Below are positions 44,133 to 53,450 of a stretch of 64,000 bases of DNA, piece by piece (position 1 is the stretch's first letter; each line of letters starts with the position of its first letter). Origin of the DNA: a bacterium (GTDB lineage: Bacteria > Planctomycetota > Planctomycetia > Planctomycetales > Planctomycetaceae); NCBI GenBank assembly GCA_016125225.1, contig WGME01000017.1:1-64000 (forward strand). The letters are read 5' to 3'. Under the pieces are notes generated by a model. That model saw only the letters and a program-made list of their open reading frames with translations, ran no database searches and was not told where the DNA came from. Made by a program: the position numbers and the translations under genes.

Positions 44133-45194
44133 TCACGCACGATCCCAGGCAAAGGGCAGTACGTCTGCAATACGTGTGGTCCCGGCGATCAGCATCACCA
44201 AGCGGTCAAAGCCCAGGGCGACGCCCGAGCATTCCGGTAAGCCGCCGGCCATGACTGACACCAGCCGGCTTTCGACCGGCAAGGGTCTGACTTGGGCGGC
44301 TTGACGGATAGCCGCGCTCTCGATGTTACGCCGGTGCAGTTCCTCAGGATTTGTCAGTTCGTGATAGCCATTGCAGTATTCGATGCCATCGATATAGAGC
44401 TCGAATCGCTTCGCCACGGTGATCCCATCCGGCCGGGTGACAGTCTTGGCTAAGGCCGCCTGACTGGCAGGATAATCGATTAAGAATGTCGGCCGATCGC
44501 GTCCCAGTTGCGGCTCGATCAACTCGGCCAGCAACCAGTTCAACCAACCGTCCCTGTCCGTCAGATCGAGTGACGGCGGCGGACACAAACCATACTGTTT
44601 CGCGATCGCATGCAGAGCTGTCATAGGCGCTTGCAAAACGGCAACCCCGGTCAAACGTTCAAAAGCCGCCTCATAGGGCAGGCATTCAAACGGCGTTCGG
44701 TTCAGCAATTCGGCAAGTCGAGTGGTCTGAGTTGCTGGTAAAAGTTCCGGACGTTGGAGCACGGCCGAAATCAGGTCTGTCACATACTGTTCGGTGAACC
44801 GGATCTGTGCCTCAAAGTCATCGCCCACCCGATACCATTCCAGCATGGTGAACTCGGGGTTGTGACGGTTGCCAACTTCTCCGTTCCGAAACACTTTTCC
44901 GAGCTGATAAATGGCCTTGGCCCCGGCCGCGATGAGTCGTTTCATCGAAAACTCGGGGGAAGTCTGCAGGTAATAGGGCCGTAGCCCGCTCGCGTTCCAT
45001 TGCGTGGCGTCCGGAACATAGGGCGTGACAAATGGTTCGATCCAGGGGTCAACGATCACGTCGGCGGAAAGCACGGGGGTATCAACCTCCATGTACCCGG
45101 CCCGATCGAAATAACGGCGAGTCTGTTGCAATATCCAGGCCCGCAAATGCAGAACAGAAAGAGAGGCAGACGGCTCAAGGGGAGTTGGAATCAT
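44133..45194 (-). CDS. epmA: elongation factor P lysyl-lysine ligase EpmA
   Basis: 353 residues from ATG 45194. Class II aminoacyl-tRNA synthetase fold like the LysRS core but without the anticodon domain: TSPEFSMKRLIAAG (motif 2 region), GKVFRNGEVGNRHNPEFTMLEWYR, and motif 3 SGVALGFDRLVML. It attaches beta-lysine to EF-P (GenX/PoxA activity). The length is near the ~325-residue family norm. The extension to 45278 is not conserved. Confidence 0.93.
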   Translation of the reverse strand: MIPTPLEPSASLSVLHLRAWILQQTRRYFDRAGYMEVDTPVLSADVIVDPWIEPFVTPYVPDATQWNASGLRPYYLQTSPEFSMKRLIAAGAKAIYQLGKVFRNGEVGNRHNPEFTMLEWYRVGDDFEAQIRFTEQYVTDLISAVLQRPELLPATQTTRLAELLNRTPFECLPYEAAFERLTGVAVLQAPMTALHAIAKQYGLCPPPSLDLTDRDGWLNWLLAELIEPQLGRDRPTFLIDYPASQAALAKTVTRPDGITVAKRFELYIDGIEYCNGYHELTNPEELHRRNIESAAIRQAAQVRPLPVESRLVSVMAGGLPECSGVALGFDRLVMLIAGTTRIADVLPFAWDRA

Positions 45195-45437
45195 GGGATT
45201 GTTATCGATAGGGCCGATCGTGTTCTGCCATCTTAGTTTTTGGCGATAGGAAATCGGAATCCGCAGAGGGATGTTCACTGACAGCCAGAAAAAGACAGCT
45301 TGAAACCCGGTCTCTGATTGCTGAGGCCGGTACTTCCGCGTTTAATGCTGAGTACGCAGGCCGCCAACCACGGTTGGGAACACGGCAGAAGTTGAGCCTT
45401 TGGTATTTCCCTTACTCTATAACGTCGGGCTTCTGAG
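45195..45437. other. divergent intergenic region
   Basis: 243 bases between epmA and the LecA-like gene. A TATAAC (45418-45423) sits 14 bases before the LecA-like start, with no well-placed -35; nothing else was recognised. Confidence 0.3.
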
Positions 45438-46145
45438 ATGAAACCACGCACAACGTATCACCTGTGGCTGGCCAGTCTGATTGTAGTGGTTATGACGACG
45501 TCGGGCCTGTTGGGGCAAACCGGAAAAAGCAAATCGAAGTCGAAAACATCAACGCCCTCGCCGGCCGCTGTCCGTCAGCTCGATCAGCGGGCGAAAGAAA
45601 TGCAGGAACAATTGCTCCGAGATGCCTCCGAAATCTCAAAAGGTTACGAAGACGCCGGAGAATACGAACGAGCCAAGTGGCTGCTCGAAGTTCTGGAAAA
45701 ACTTGACCCAAAGTTGCCCGGACTCAAGGAGAACATCGACCGGCTGACCGATAAGAGCCTTAACGCCACAGAGTTCGAGTTTGAATTGGATGTGAGCCGA
45801 GGCTGGAGTGCTCCGGTGGGAGTCGTACAGCAGGGACGGGTCGTACGCATTGCTGCAGAGGGTGACTACAAACTCATCACCAGTTTGCCAGTGACAGCGG
45901 ATGGTCTGCCGCAGAACGAGAGCGGGGCAGATTTGATTTCCGGGATGTCGCTGGGTTCGGTGGTGGGTATGATTGTTGATCCCAAAGAGAAAAAGCCCGG
46001 AAAACCCTTCGAAATTAAGGCTCAACGTGAATGGACGCCGCGGGAGAGCGGACTGCTGCTGTTGAAAGTCAATCTGCCCAACGGTCACAAATCGACTGGC
46101 AAATTGACGATCCATCTCGGGGGCGTCTCTCCAGTCGTGAACTGA
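45438..46145 (+). CDS. secreted protein with LecA-like domain
   Basis: 235 residues. Signal-like N-terminus (LWLASLIVVVMTTSGLLGQ), a helical repeat-like region (about 40-105: EQLLRDASEISKGYEDAGEY, TPR-like), then a beta domain resembling the PA-I galactophilic lectin fold: GWSAPVGVVQQGRVVRIAAE, GSVVGMIVD and SGLLLLKVN. The lectin resemblance is by pattern only; calcium-binding residues are not verified. Periplasmic or extracellular. Its 3' end overlaps the next frame by 115 bases. Confidence 0.6.
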   Translation: MKPRTTYHLWLASLIVVVMTTSGLLGQTGKSKSKSKTSTPSPAAVRQLDQRAKEMQEQLLRDASEISKGYEDAGEYERAKWLLEVLEKLDPKLPGLKENIDRLTDKSLNATEFEFELDVSRGWSAPVGVVQQGRVVRIAAEGDYKLITSLPVTADGLPQNESGADLISGMSLGSVVGMIVDPKEKKPGKPFEIKAQREWTPRESGLLLLKVNLPNGHKSTGKLTIHLGGVSPVVN

Positions 46146-47116
46146 AGCCGGTCCCCGTAGCGCCCCCTGCCCGTCAAATTGGACTGGTGGGTCTGGACCG
46201 ACGTGGATGGCACCGACTCGAGCAACTCAGCCTCCGCGACGACTGGCAAGTGGTTGCGGCAACCGATTCCCTGGCAGACCGCCGTGCGACAGCCCGAGTT
46301 TCGTTACCCGGAGTTGTCGATTCCCTCCCCGATCTGCTGGCCATTCCCGGCCTGACAGGCGTGCTGATCACGGAACCCGCGCGCCACCGCAGTTCGATCA
46401 TCGATGCTTGTCTAACCGCGGGAAAAGAAGTCTGGGTGGAACCGCCGTTGGCGATGGATCTCCGCCAGGTGCGCCGATTGCAATCGGTTGCGAAGCAACG
46501 GCGTGTGCCCCTGCATGTGCTGCAACCCGAACGGTTTGAACGCGATTATCGGGCGGCCTTAACCGCGGCAGAATCCGGGCGCCTCGGCAATCTGCGGGCG
46601 ATCCGTCTCACATCGGCGGAATGGACGACGTTTGCGGGAGACCAGGGGGCTGCGGTTTGTCCTCTGGTCGATCCGATCGAACAATTCGCCCCGCATGGAT
46701 TCGATCAATTGCTCGGTTTCGTTCAAGGCGATCCCCATTGGATCTGGTCGCGGCGGTTTACGGGTGAGGATGGTTTCCTGGCGGTGATGGGCTTTACTTC
46801 GGGAACCACGGTGCAGATTGAAATCCGCCGCCGGTCGCGGGCGACATTGAATACCGGTTGGGTGCTTGACGGAGAGTTAGCCAGTTACCAGCAGGGCCGC
46901 ATCATTTCCGTGGCAGGTGACGGAGAACTGCTGGATGAGCCCGTCACGGTACCGCCTTGCCTGGAAGATCCGTTTGTGGCCTCACTGCTGGCGACACCTT
47001 CGGCGGGCGAGGCCGAGCAGCGGCGAAACTGGCTCACAGTCGGTTTGATGCTGGGCGTTCAGAAAGCCAGCCTGCGAAATACCACGGTCCGGTGGGACGA
47101 AGTCGTCGGCGGATAA
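46031..47116 (+). CDS. Gfo/Idh/MocA-like oxidoreductase, short and divergent
   Basis: 361 residues. A Rossmann start (IGLVGLDRRGWHRLEQLS, about residue 50) and the pattern TGVLITEPARHRSSIIDACL then VEPPLAMD (in place of EKP) show a diverged Gfo/Idh fold. The usual catalytic lysine motif is missing, so it may not be an active dehydrogenase. The only in-frame start before the Rossmann motif is ATG 46031, so the gene overlaps the LecA-like gene by 115 bases. It has no Tat signal. Confidence 0.65.
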   Translation: MDAAGERTAAVESQSAQRSQIDWQIDDPSRGRLSSRELKPVPVAPPARQIGLVGLDRRGWHRLEQLSLRDDWQVVAATDSLADRRATARVSLPGVVDSLPDLLAIPGLTGVLITEPARHRSSIIDACLTAGKEVWVEPPLAMDLRQVRRLQSVAKQRRVPLHVLQPERFERDYRAALTAAESGRLGNLRAIRLTSAEWTTFAGDQGAAVCPLVDPIEQFAPHGFDQLLGFVQGDPHWIWSRRFTGEDGFLAVMGFTSGTTVQIEIRRRSRATLNTGWVLDGELASYQQGRIISVAGDGELLDEPVTVPPCLEDPFVASLLATPSAGEAEQRRNWLTVGLMLGVQKASLRNTTVRWDEVVGG

Positions 47117-47222
47117 ACTGCCGGCACCGTTCCCCTTGCATTCCGGGCAGCCATTTCCGACAATCCGCAGAGGACAGGCAGAGCCCCGGCTCTGCGCGGA
47201 TTCTGGAAAAGAGGTCGCCTGG

Positions 47223-47789
47223 ATGTCGATCGAACTGGCTGAAAAACTGAAAACGAAGCTCACCGATCAGTGGGTGGTTGTGGATAGTTCCGTCCCTGAG
47301 TTACGGCGATTCGCCGATTGGACCGGCAAGGTCAAGTCGGTCAACATGAATTGCCGGGCGCTCGTGGAGTTCGATGGACCGGTCGATATCGGCTGGTACG
47401 ACATTGATCCGGCATTCCTTACGGTTGTTGATGGTCCCAAGCCCAAGCAGGCCCCTGCCGCGAAGGCCGAAGCCAAAGCTCCGGCTGCTCCGAAACCGGC
47501 GGGCAGTGCGAATCCTCTCGAAGCGGCTCGTGCCCAAGGGGCTGCGAAACCCGCCGCTGCCGGAGGGAAACCCTCGCCGCTCGATATGATTCGCAAGATG
47601 GGAGCTGCCAAAAAAGATGCCGCTCCGTCAGCCGAAGCTCCTGCTGCCGTGGAAGCCCCTGCGGCTCCGGTTGCCGCAGAACCGGCTCCGGCCGCCCCAT
47701 CTGCGCCCGTGTCGATGACTGACAACTCGGGCAAGAAGCTGTCACCGCTGGAAATGGCCCGCAAGATGGGAGCCGCCAAGCGCGAATAG
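47223..47789 (+). CDS. Ala/Pro-rich protein with repeated PLE-x-ARKMGAAK motif
   Basis: 188 residues from ATG 47223, eight bases after AGAGGT. Residues 1-75 are a compact domain (MSIELAEKLKTKLTDQWVVV, FDGPVDIGWYDIDPAFL) that I do not recognise. The rest is low-complexity Ala/Pro/Lys with three copies of a short motif: PLEAARAQGAAK, PLDMIRKMGAAK and PLEMARKMGAAK at the very end. Repeated short motifs on a flexible tail suggest multivalent binding. Function unknown. Confidence 0.7.
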   Translation: MSIELAEKLKTKLTDQWVVVDSSVPELRRFADWTGKVKSVNMNCRALVEFDGPVDIGWYDIDPAFLTVVDGPKPKQAPAAKAEAKAPAAPKPAGSANPLEAARAQGAAKPAAAGGKPSPLDMIRKMGAAKKDAAPSAEAPAAVEAPAAPVAAEPAPAAPSAPVSMTDNSGKKLSPLEMARKMGAAKRE

Positions 47790-47821
47790 GTGGTGGACCT
47801 GTTACAGAAGGTGGCAGATCA

Positions 47822-47848
47822 AGCCCAGAGGTGTTGCATCTCTGGGCT
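47822..47848 (+). terminator. hairpin before ligA
   Basis: AGCCCAGAG, gtgttgcat, CTCTGGGCT form a perfect 9-bp stem, followed by GTCTTGTTG. It stands between the repeat-motif gene and ligA (start at 47872). Probable intrinsic terminator for the upstream gene. Confidence 0.6.
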
Positions 47849-47871
47849 GTCTTGTTGATGGAGACCAGAGC

Positions 47872-49887
47872 GTGTCGGATTCCGTGAAGCAGGACATCGA
47901 TCATCTTCGCGAGGAAATCCTCAGGCACGATGCTTCGTACTATCAGGACGCAAGTCCTGAGATCACCGATCAGGAATACGACCTCCTCGTTCGCCGCCTG
48001 CAAGAGCTGGAACAGTCCCATCCGGAATTTGACGCTGCGGACAGCCCGACAAAAAAAGTCGGCGGTGCCCCCATCGCGGGTTTCGTCACGGTCGAGCATC
48101 GCGTGCCGATGCTTTCCATCGAGAATGTTTACAACGAAGCGGAACTCGCTGAGTTTGGACAACGGGTCGTCCGTCAGACTGGTGCGGACCCAATCGAATG
48201 GCTCGCCGAGTACAAAGTGGACGGCGTGGCATTATCGCTGATCTATGAACAGGGCGTGCTCGCGCGTGCGGTAACCCGGGGCGATGGACGTCAGGGGGAT
48301 GATGTCACGCACAATGCCCGCACCATGCGTGGTGTTCCCTTACGGTTGCTGGGCGATGCCCCACCCGTGCTCGAAGTCCGAGGCGAAGCCTTCATCAGCA
48401 ACAGCGACTTCGCCCATCTACGGGCCGAACACGAACAGCGCGGGCTCGATCCGCTGAAAAACTCCCGCAATGCCACGGCAGGGGCCATCAAATTACTTGA
48501 TCCCGCTGAATGTTCCCGACGGCATCTGCGATTCTTTGCTCACAGCGTCGGCCAGTTGGAAGGGATCGCTTTCGAGACGCATGCCGAGTTTCTGCAGCAC
48601 GTCCGGAAGTGGGGCTTGCCAACCGTGCCCGGTGTCGAAGTGCGTGCCTCGTTCGAAGCCGCCTGTGATTACACGCAGGAACTGATGGCGAACCTGCATG
48701 CACTCGACTTTGAAGTGGATGGGATTGTGCTGAAGGTCAACCGTCTGAGCGTGCGCGAACGGTTGGGAGCCACCAGCAAAGCGCCGCGGTGGGTGGTCGC
48801 TTTCAAATGGGAAAAGTATGAAGCCGTTACGCGCGTGGCGAACATATCCGTGCAGGTGGGTAAGACGGGCACGCTGACGCCGGTGGCTAATCTTGAACCG
48901 GTGGAGATTGCCGGGACAACGGTGTCGCGGTCGAGTCTGCATAACAAAGATGAGATCGCCCGGTTAGGAGTGCAGATTGGCGATTGGGTGGTGGTCGAGA
49001 AGGCCGGCAAAATCATTCCCCACGTGGTACGGGTGGAAGAGCACCGCCGCACGGGCGACGAGCAGCCCTTCCACTTTCCCGAACACTGCCCGGAATGTCA
49101 GACCCCCGTGGTGCAGGACGAAGGGGGCGTTTACATCCGCTGCCCCAACCCCAACTGCCCGGCTCAACTGCGGGAAAGCCTGCGGTACTTTGCCTCTCGC
49201 GCCGCGATGGATATTGAAGGCCTGGGCATCAAGTTGATTGAGCAGCTCACCGAGGGGGGCTTCCTCAAGAACTTTGGAGATATCTATCGCCTGCAGCAGC
49301 ATCGCGGTGAGTTGATTGAACTCGATCGGCAGGGCGAGAAGTCGATTGATAACCTGCTTGCCGGGATTGAAGCCTCGCGAACCCGTCCGCTGTGGCGGCT
49401 TTTGACGGCACTCAATGTTCGTCATGTGGGCACACGCACCGCTCAACAGTTGGCCGATCACTTCGGCACGCTCGATGCCATCGTGAATGCCTCGGTCGAA
49501 CAGTTGGGGCAGGTGGAAGAGGTTGGTGAAGTGATTGCCCAGGCTGTCCACGCCTTTTTTCAGAGTGCATACGGCCGTCAGATTATCGACGATTTGCGCT
49601 CTCTCGGATTGAATTTTGGTACCCCGCTTCCCGAGCGAACGGCACCACCATCCGATGGCCCGTTGATGGGTAAAACGCTGGTGGTCACGGGGACGCTGCA
49701 ACGCTTTCGCCGCGAAGAGATTCAGGAATTGATTCACGAACTCGGCGGCAAGGCCGCTTCCAGTGTCTCGAAAAAAACCGATTATGTCGTCGCCGGAGCG
49801 GAAGCCGGCAGCAAGCTGGAGAAGGCCAAAACCCTCGGCGTGACGGTTCTCACTGAGGATGAGTTTCTGGCGTTGATTGGTCGGTAG
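47872..49887 (+). CDS. ligA: NAD-dependent DNA ligase LigA
   Basis: 671 residues, GTG start, near the normal length. Adenylation domain with K115 in EYKVDGVALSL; OB domain; zinc finger (CPECQTPVVQDEGGVYIRC, CPNPNC); helix-hairpin-helix region; and a BRCT domain (about 590-671, GKTLVVTGTLQRFRREEIQE). It seals nicks using NAD. Its 3' end overlaps the convergent hydroxylase gene by 38 bases. Confidence 0.97.
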   Translation: MSDSVKQDIDHLREEILRHDASYYQDASPEITDQEYDLLVRRLQELEQSHPEFDAADSPTKKVGGAPIAGFVTVEHRVPMLSIENVYNEAELAEFGQRVVRQTGADPIEWLAEYKVDGVALSLIYEQGVLARAVTRGDGRQGDDVTHNARTMRGVPLRLLGDAPPVLEVRGEAFISNSDFAHLRAEHEQRGLDPLKNSRNATAGAIKLLDPAECSRRHLRFFAHSVGQLEGIAFETHAEFLQHVRKWGLPTVPGVEVRASFEAACDYTQELMANLHALDFEVDGIVLKVNRLSVRERLGATSKAPRWVVAFKWEKYEAVTRVANISVQVGKTGTLTPVANLEPVEIAGTTVSRSSLHNKDEIARLGVQIGDWVVVEKAGKIIPHVVRVEEHRRTGDEQPFHFPEHCPECQTPVVQDEGGVYIRCPNPNCPAQLRESLRYFASRAAMDIEGLGIKLIEQLTEGGFLKNFGDIYRLQQHRGELIELDRQGEKSIDNLLAGIEASRTRPLWRLLTALNVRHVGTRTAQQLADHFGTLDAIVNASVEQLGQVEEVGEVIAQAVHAFFQSAYGRQIIDDLRSLGLNFGTPLPERTAPPSDGPLMGKTLVVTGTLQRFRREEIQELIHELGGKAASSVSKKTDYVVAGAEAGSKLEKAKTLGVTVLTEDEFLALIGR

Positions 49888-50701
49888 GGTGCGGCGGTAG
49901 AGCGGCCGCCGTCCAGGGCAACATGCAGATACCCCCCAGACGGCTCACCTGGCGTTCCTCGCGAAAGTTTTCCAGTCCAATCGTCATGGCCACATGCCCG
50001 GCAGCGGGCTGCGCTCGATACGTCTGAAACAGAAAATCCCAGCAGGACAAGTGGAATCCATAGTTGCTGTTGGTTTCCTCTCGCACGATGGAATGATGCA
50101 CACGGTGCATGTCGGGCGTGACAATCAGCCAGCGCAGTCGCCGGTCGAATCCCACGGGCAACGTTAGATTGCTGTGACTGAACATCGCCCCGGCATTCAG
50201 GATCACTTCGAAGAACAGCACGGCGACAGGTGGGGCACCCAGTAACATCACCCCGCCAATCTTGATGCCCGCCGACAGTAGGATTTCCAGAGCATGAAAC
50301 CGTAGTCCGGTGGTCACATCGAAATCGAGATCAGCATGATGGACCCGGTGCAACCTCCACAACCAGGGGACATGATGAAACAGCACGTGTTGCCCATAGA
50401 TTGTGAGATCGAGCAGCACCAAAGCCAGCCCGATCTCAATTGTGGGGGGCCAATCAATAAGGTGCAACAGCCCGATGGAGTACGTCTCTGCATGGATCGC
50501 TGCACCAACGGCTGTGATGGGGATCAGCAGCCGCGTGAGCAATGTGTTGATTGTCAGCAAGGCCAGATGGGTTCCCCACCGACGGTAGCGGTTCTGCTGC
50601 CATCTTCGCCGGGGAAACAAACTCTCAGCGATGGTTAATGTGCCGAAGAGTGCGAGAAAGATACCCAGACGTAGGCCGCCCGTGGATTCCGTGTCCCACA
50701 A
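49850..50701 (-). CDS. fatty acid hydroxylase/sterol desaturase family protein
   Basis: 283 residues, integral membrane. Histidine-rich di-iron motifs occur in order: HVLFHH, HRVHHAD and HRVHHSIVREET, with membrane helices at the N-terminus (about 12-28, 47-65, 85-105). It is an oxygen-dependent membrane di-iron hydroxylase. The substrate could be a sterol, sphingoid or fatty acyl lipid and cannot be told apart. It ends 38 bases into ligA, on the opposite strand. Confidence 0.9.
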   Translation of the reverse strand: MWDTESTGGLRLGIFLALFGTLTIAESLFPRRRWQQNRYRRWGTHLALLTINTLLTRLLIPITAVGAAIHAETYSIGLLHLIDWPPTIEIGLALVLLDLTIYGQHVLFHHVPWLWRLHRVHHADLDFDVTTGLRFHALEILLSAGIKIGGVMLLGAPPVAVLFFEVILNAGAMFSHSNLTLPVGFDRRLRWLIVTPDMHRVHHSIVREETNSNYGFHLSCWDFLFQTYRAQPAAGHVAMTIGLENFREERQVSRLGGICMLPWTAAALPPHPTDQSTPETHPQ

Positions 50702-50719
50702 TTCCGGGGTTCCTCTCGC

Positions 50720-52027
50720 TCAGAGCACGCGCGGTGTGGCCCAGTGGTCACGATATTCCCGGGTCAACATCGTTTGTGCTTCCGCATCATCGACAATCGT
50801 TTCCGACTTTGGATCGAAACGCACGGTCCGCCGGGTGCGAGTGGTGATATTTGAAAGATGGCACAAGGTCGCCGACAGATGACCTTCTTCAATGTCGCCA
50901 TTGGGACGGGCTCCGGAGCGGACACATTCGAGGAAGTTGGTATGGTGAGCCACCAGGTCAGGAGCACCGGTCCGTTCCAGCAGCAGCTTGTTGCGGGGGC
51001 CGTAAACCTTAAACCCGCTGGCTTTCTGCAGGATCAATTGCCCTTTGGTGCCATAGAAGGCGTTCCCGTTTTCGCCCCCTTCCTGATGGTAAGGCGACCA
51101 GTCGCGTTGTTCGTAAATGAGCTGCCGGATCTGGCCCGGTTGTCCACCGGTCTGATATTCGGCGACCGTGTAGTAAGTGTCCGGAAACTCCTGGTCATCA
51201 TCGAAGAAGAACTTGGAGCCAAGACCCGACACGGTATCGGGATGCGTGGTGACACCCAGCCCCCAACGGGCAATATCAATTTCGTGCACACCATCGTTCC
51301 CGATGTCTCCGGCACCGAAGTCACGCCAGAATCGCCACACCCCCGGCAGCATATTCTTTCGATAAGGACGGTAGGGGACGGGACCGAGCCACGATTGGTA
51401 ATCGAGCCGGGAGGGTGGTTCCGTCGGCTCGGTCTTGCCGATATTGCCACGGAGCTGGCTGTTCCAGGCTTTGGCAATGAGCACATCGCCAATCATGCCG
51501 GATTTCAGGGCCTGCATGGCTTCAATGATATGGGCTGAGCTGCGGCTCTGCGTGCCAACCTGGACCACCCGATTGGCAGACCGTGCGGCGTCCAGCATTA
51601 GCCGCCCTTCGCGCACGTTGTGCGAGCAGGGCTTTTCGACATAGACATGCTTACCGGCCTGGAGTGCCAGCAACGTCGCCGGGGCATGCCAATGATCGGG
51701 AGTGGCAATCCAGACGGCCTGGACTTCAGGATCATCCAGAATCAACCGCATGTCGGGCACGGTTTGGACGGTGGAGCGAAGCTGGCTTTCCACGGCTTTC
51801 GCGGACGCAGCGAGGCGTTCCGAGTCGCAGTCACAGAGATATTTGAGATGCACATCAGGGCGTTGGACCAGCGACCGCAGATGATTGTTCCCCATGCCAC
51901 CGCAGCCGATCAAAGCAATCGTCACACGATTGGCCGGCGAGTCGGCTGCATGCGCGGAACTAAGAAATGCCGAGGTGGCAACCGCCATCGATTGCCCCAG
52001 AAAACTGCGGCGCGTGGGCTCAGACAT
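50720..52027 (-). CDS. Tat-exported Gfo/Idh/MocA family oxidoreductase
   Basis: 435 residues from ATG 52027. The Tat signal is TRRSFLGQSMAVATSAFLSS. Rossmann motif VTIALIGCGGMGNNHL, catalytic HWHAPATLLALQAGKHVYVEKP, and the characteristic late block GDIGNDGVHEIDIARWGLGV. Exported NAD(P)-dependent dehydrogenase; substrate unreadable. It is a paralog of the 40125-41417 gene. Confidence 0.92.
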   Translation of the reverse strand: MSEPTRRSFLGQSMAVATSAFLSSAHAADSPANRVTIALIGCGGMGNNHLRSLVQRPDVHLKYLCDCDSERLAASAKAVESQLRSTVQTVPDMRLILDDPEVQAVWIATPDHWHAPATLLALQAGKHVYVEKPCSHNVREGRLMLDAARSANRVVQVGTQSRSSAHIIEAMQALKSGMIGDVLIAKAWNSQLRGNIGKTEPTEPPSRLDYQSWLGPVPYRPYRKNMLPGVWRFWRDFGAGDIGNDGVHEIDIARWGLGVTTHPDTVSGLGSKFFFDDDQEFPDTYYTVAEYQTGGQPGQIRQLIYEQRDWSPYHQEGGENGNAFYGTKGQLILQKASGFKVYGPRNKLLLERTGAPDLVAHHTNFLECVRSGARPNGDIEEGHLSATLCHLSNITTRTRRTVRFDPKSETIVDDAEAQTMLTREYRDHWATPRVL

Positions 52028-52093
52028 GCGGACCTCCAGTGGTGTGAATGGGAGAGTCGGCACTGCGGCCGCCGTTTGATGAGGGCATGGGAT

Positions 52094-53386
52094 TTATGCG
52101 GCGGAATCTGCAGTGATTTCGTCTCCGGTGAAATGGACATCGATGAGCGTGGTCACGCCACGACCCGAGCGGCGATTGTAACCCTTACGGAAGTTAACCC
52201 GCCAGACCCATTCGCCATCAACTTTGGAAAGACCTTCTTCCGACGGAATGTAAGAGACCCAAGTCTCGCCCGGCTGAATGACCTGATCGAGTGCCTGGCC
52301 TTTGAGATCGAACTCGCTGAATTCGGGCATGTCGTAGTTCAGATGAATTTCACCGCTGTCTTCGGTCTGCCCATTCGCCGGACAGAGAAAGTTGAGGGCG
52401 AACAGTCGATCCATTTGAGGATCGAAAATGCGGCGGAAGACCAGTGTACGGTCTAACGCTGGAAAGGCCTGGTCTTTGGACACATTCTCGAACTTCAACC
52501 ACAGTTTCAGGACCGGCTGCGTCGGCGGTTGGGTCGCCTTGGCATTGCCATAGGTATGCACAAACTCCAACGGCCCACGCGTGACTTTCACAGGCGTGAC
52601 CAGCAAACTTCCAAAGCGCTGTGATTCGCCCAGCTTGAGAACATGCCCCGGAGCCACTTGATGTTCTGGCAACACCCGCTTCATGCCGATGGTGCCATCC
52701 TTGCGGATATCTGGCACCAGGTCGGGCAGACTTTCCAGAAAGTGCGGCTTCGCGGAGAACGAACTGTAGATGAAGTAGAGCAGAATCAATGTCGCCGCAC
52801 TGGCATAGCTGGCCACAATGATGAACAGCTTGCGTGGCACCACTTCATCGGCGGCGGCAGTTGGACCACTCGCCGGGGTGGCTTTCGCAGCCGGCTTAGT
52901 CGCAGTGGCAGGCGCTGCAGGAGCGGGTGATGTTGCGGCTACGGCCTCAACAGGTGCTGTCGTGACCGCCTGTTGAGCCGCCTCGACGGCCTGTTTATTC
53001 AAAACCTGAGTCGGCTCCTCCGAGAGACGTTCTTCTTCCGCCGAAGTGGGAATTTCGCCGCTCAGCTGCCCCATGGGGTTGGGACGTTCGAAACTGAAAC
53101 TCGGTGCGGCTTCGGGAGCCGCCACGGGGCTTTCGACGGGTTCGGGGACTGACGTCATCGAAATCGTCGGCACCTCGTCTGCTGCGTGCACGGCGACGGC
53201 GGTCTCTTCAGCTTCTGCCGAAGTAGTCTCTGCGACAGGATGTTGCTCGGACGAACTCGCTTCGCCCGCAAACTCCGATTCCGGGATCGATAAGTGAGCC
53301 CCGCACAGCGGGCACTCCACGATGACCCCGGCTGTCTCCACGGACAATTCGCCGCCACACGCCCCGCACGTAATCTCGAACGCCAT
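52094..53386 (-). CDS. zinc-ribbon single-pass membrane protein
   Basis: 430 residues. The N-terminus is a small zinc ribbon (CGACGGEL ... CPLCGAHL). A long low-complexity Ala/Glu/Pro linker follows (about 45-195), then one membrane segment (KLFIIVASYASAATLILLYF), then a beta-rich C-terminal domain (FGSLLVTPVKVTRGPLEFVH, AFPALDRTLVFRRIFDPQMD). The ribbon is cytoplasmic and the C-terminal domain probably extracytoplasmic. The function is unknown; the layout suggests a transmembrane sensor or scaffold. Confidence 0.75.
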   Translation of the reverse strand: MAFEITCGACGGELSVETAGVIVECPLCGAHLSIPESEFAGEASSSEQHPVAETTSAEAEETAVAVHAADEVPTISMTSVPEPVESPVAAPEAAPSFSFERPNPMGQLSGEIPTSAEEERLSEEPTQVLNKQAVEAAQQAVTTAPVEAVAATSPAPAAPATATKPAAKATPASGPTAAADEVVPRKLFIIVASYASAATLILLYFIYSSFSAKPHFLESLPDLVPDIRKDGTIGMKRVLPEHQVAPGHVLKLGESQRFGSLLVTPVKVTRGPLEFVHTYGNAKATQPPTQPVLKLWLKFENVSKDQAFPALDRTLVFRRIFDPQMDRLFALNFLCPANGQTEDSGEIHLNYDMPEFSEFDLKGQALDQVIQPGETWVSYIPSEEGLSKVDGEWVWRVNFRKGYNRRSGRGVTTLIDVHFTGDEITADSAA

Positions 53387-53450
53387 GCCGTTCTACCCTG
53401 TTGTCAATTGTGTGATTGACTCGCTGCCAGTGGCGGACCCTGTTCAAAGA

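Noticed and set aside
45392-45423. TTGAGC-N20-TATAAC as promoter of the LecA-like gene
   Set aside because: The 20-base spacer is too long for a standard promoter and the transcription start would leave almost no leader.
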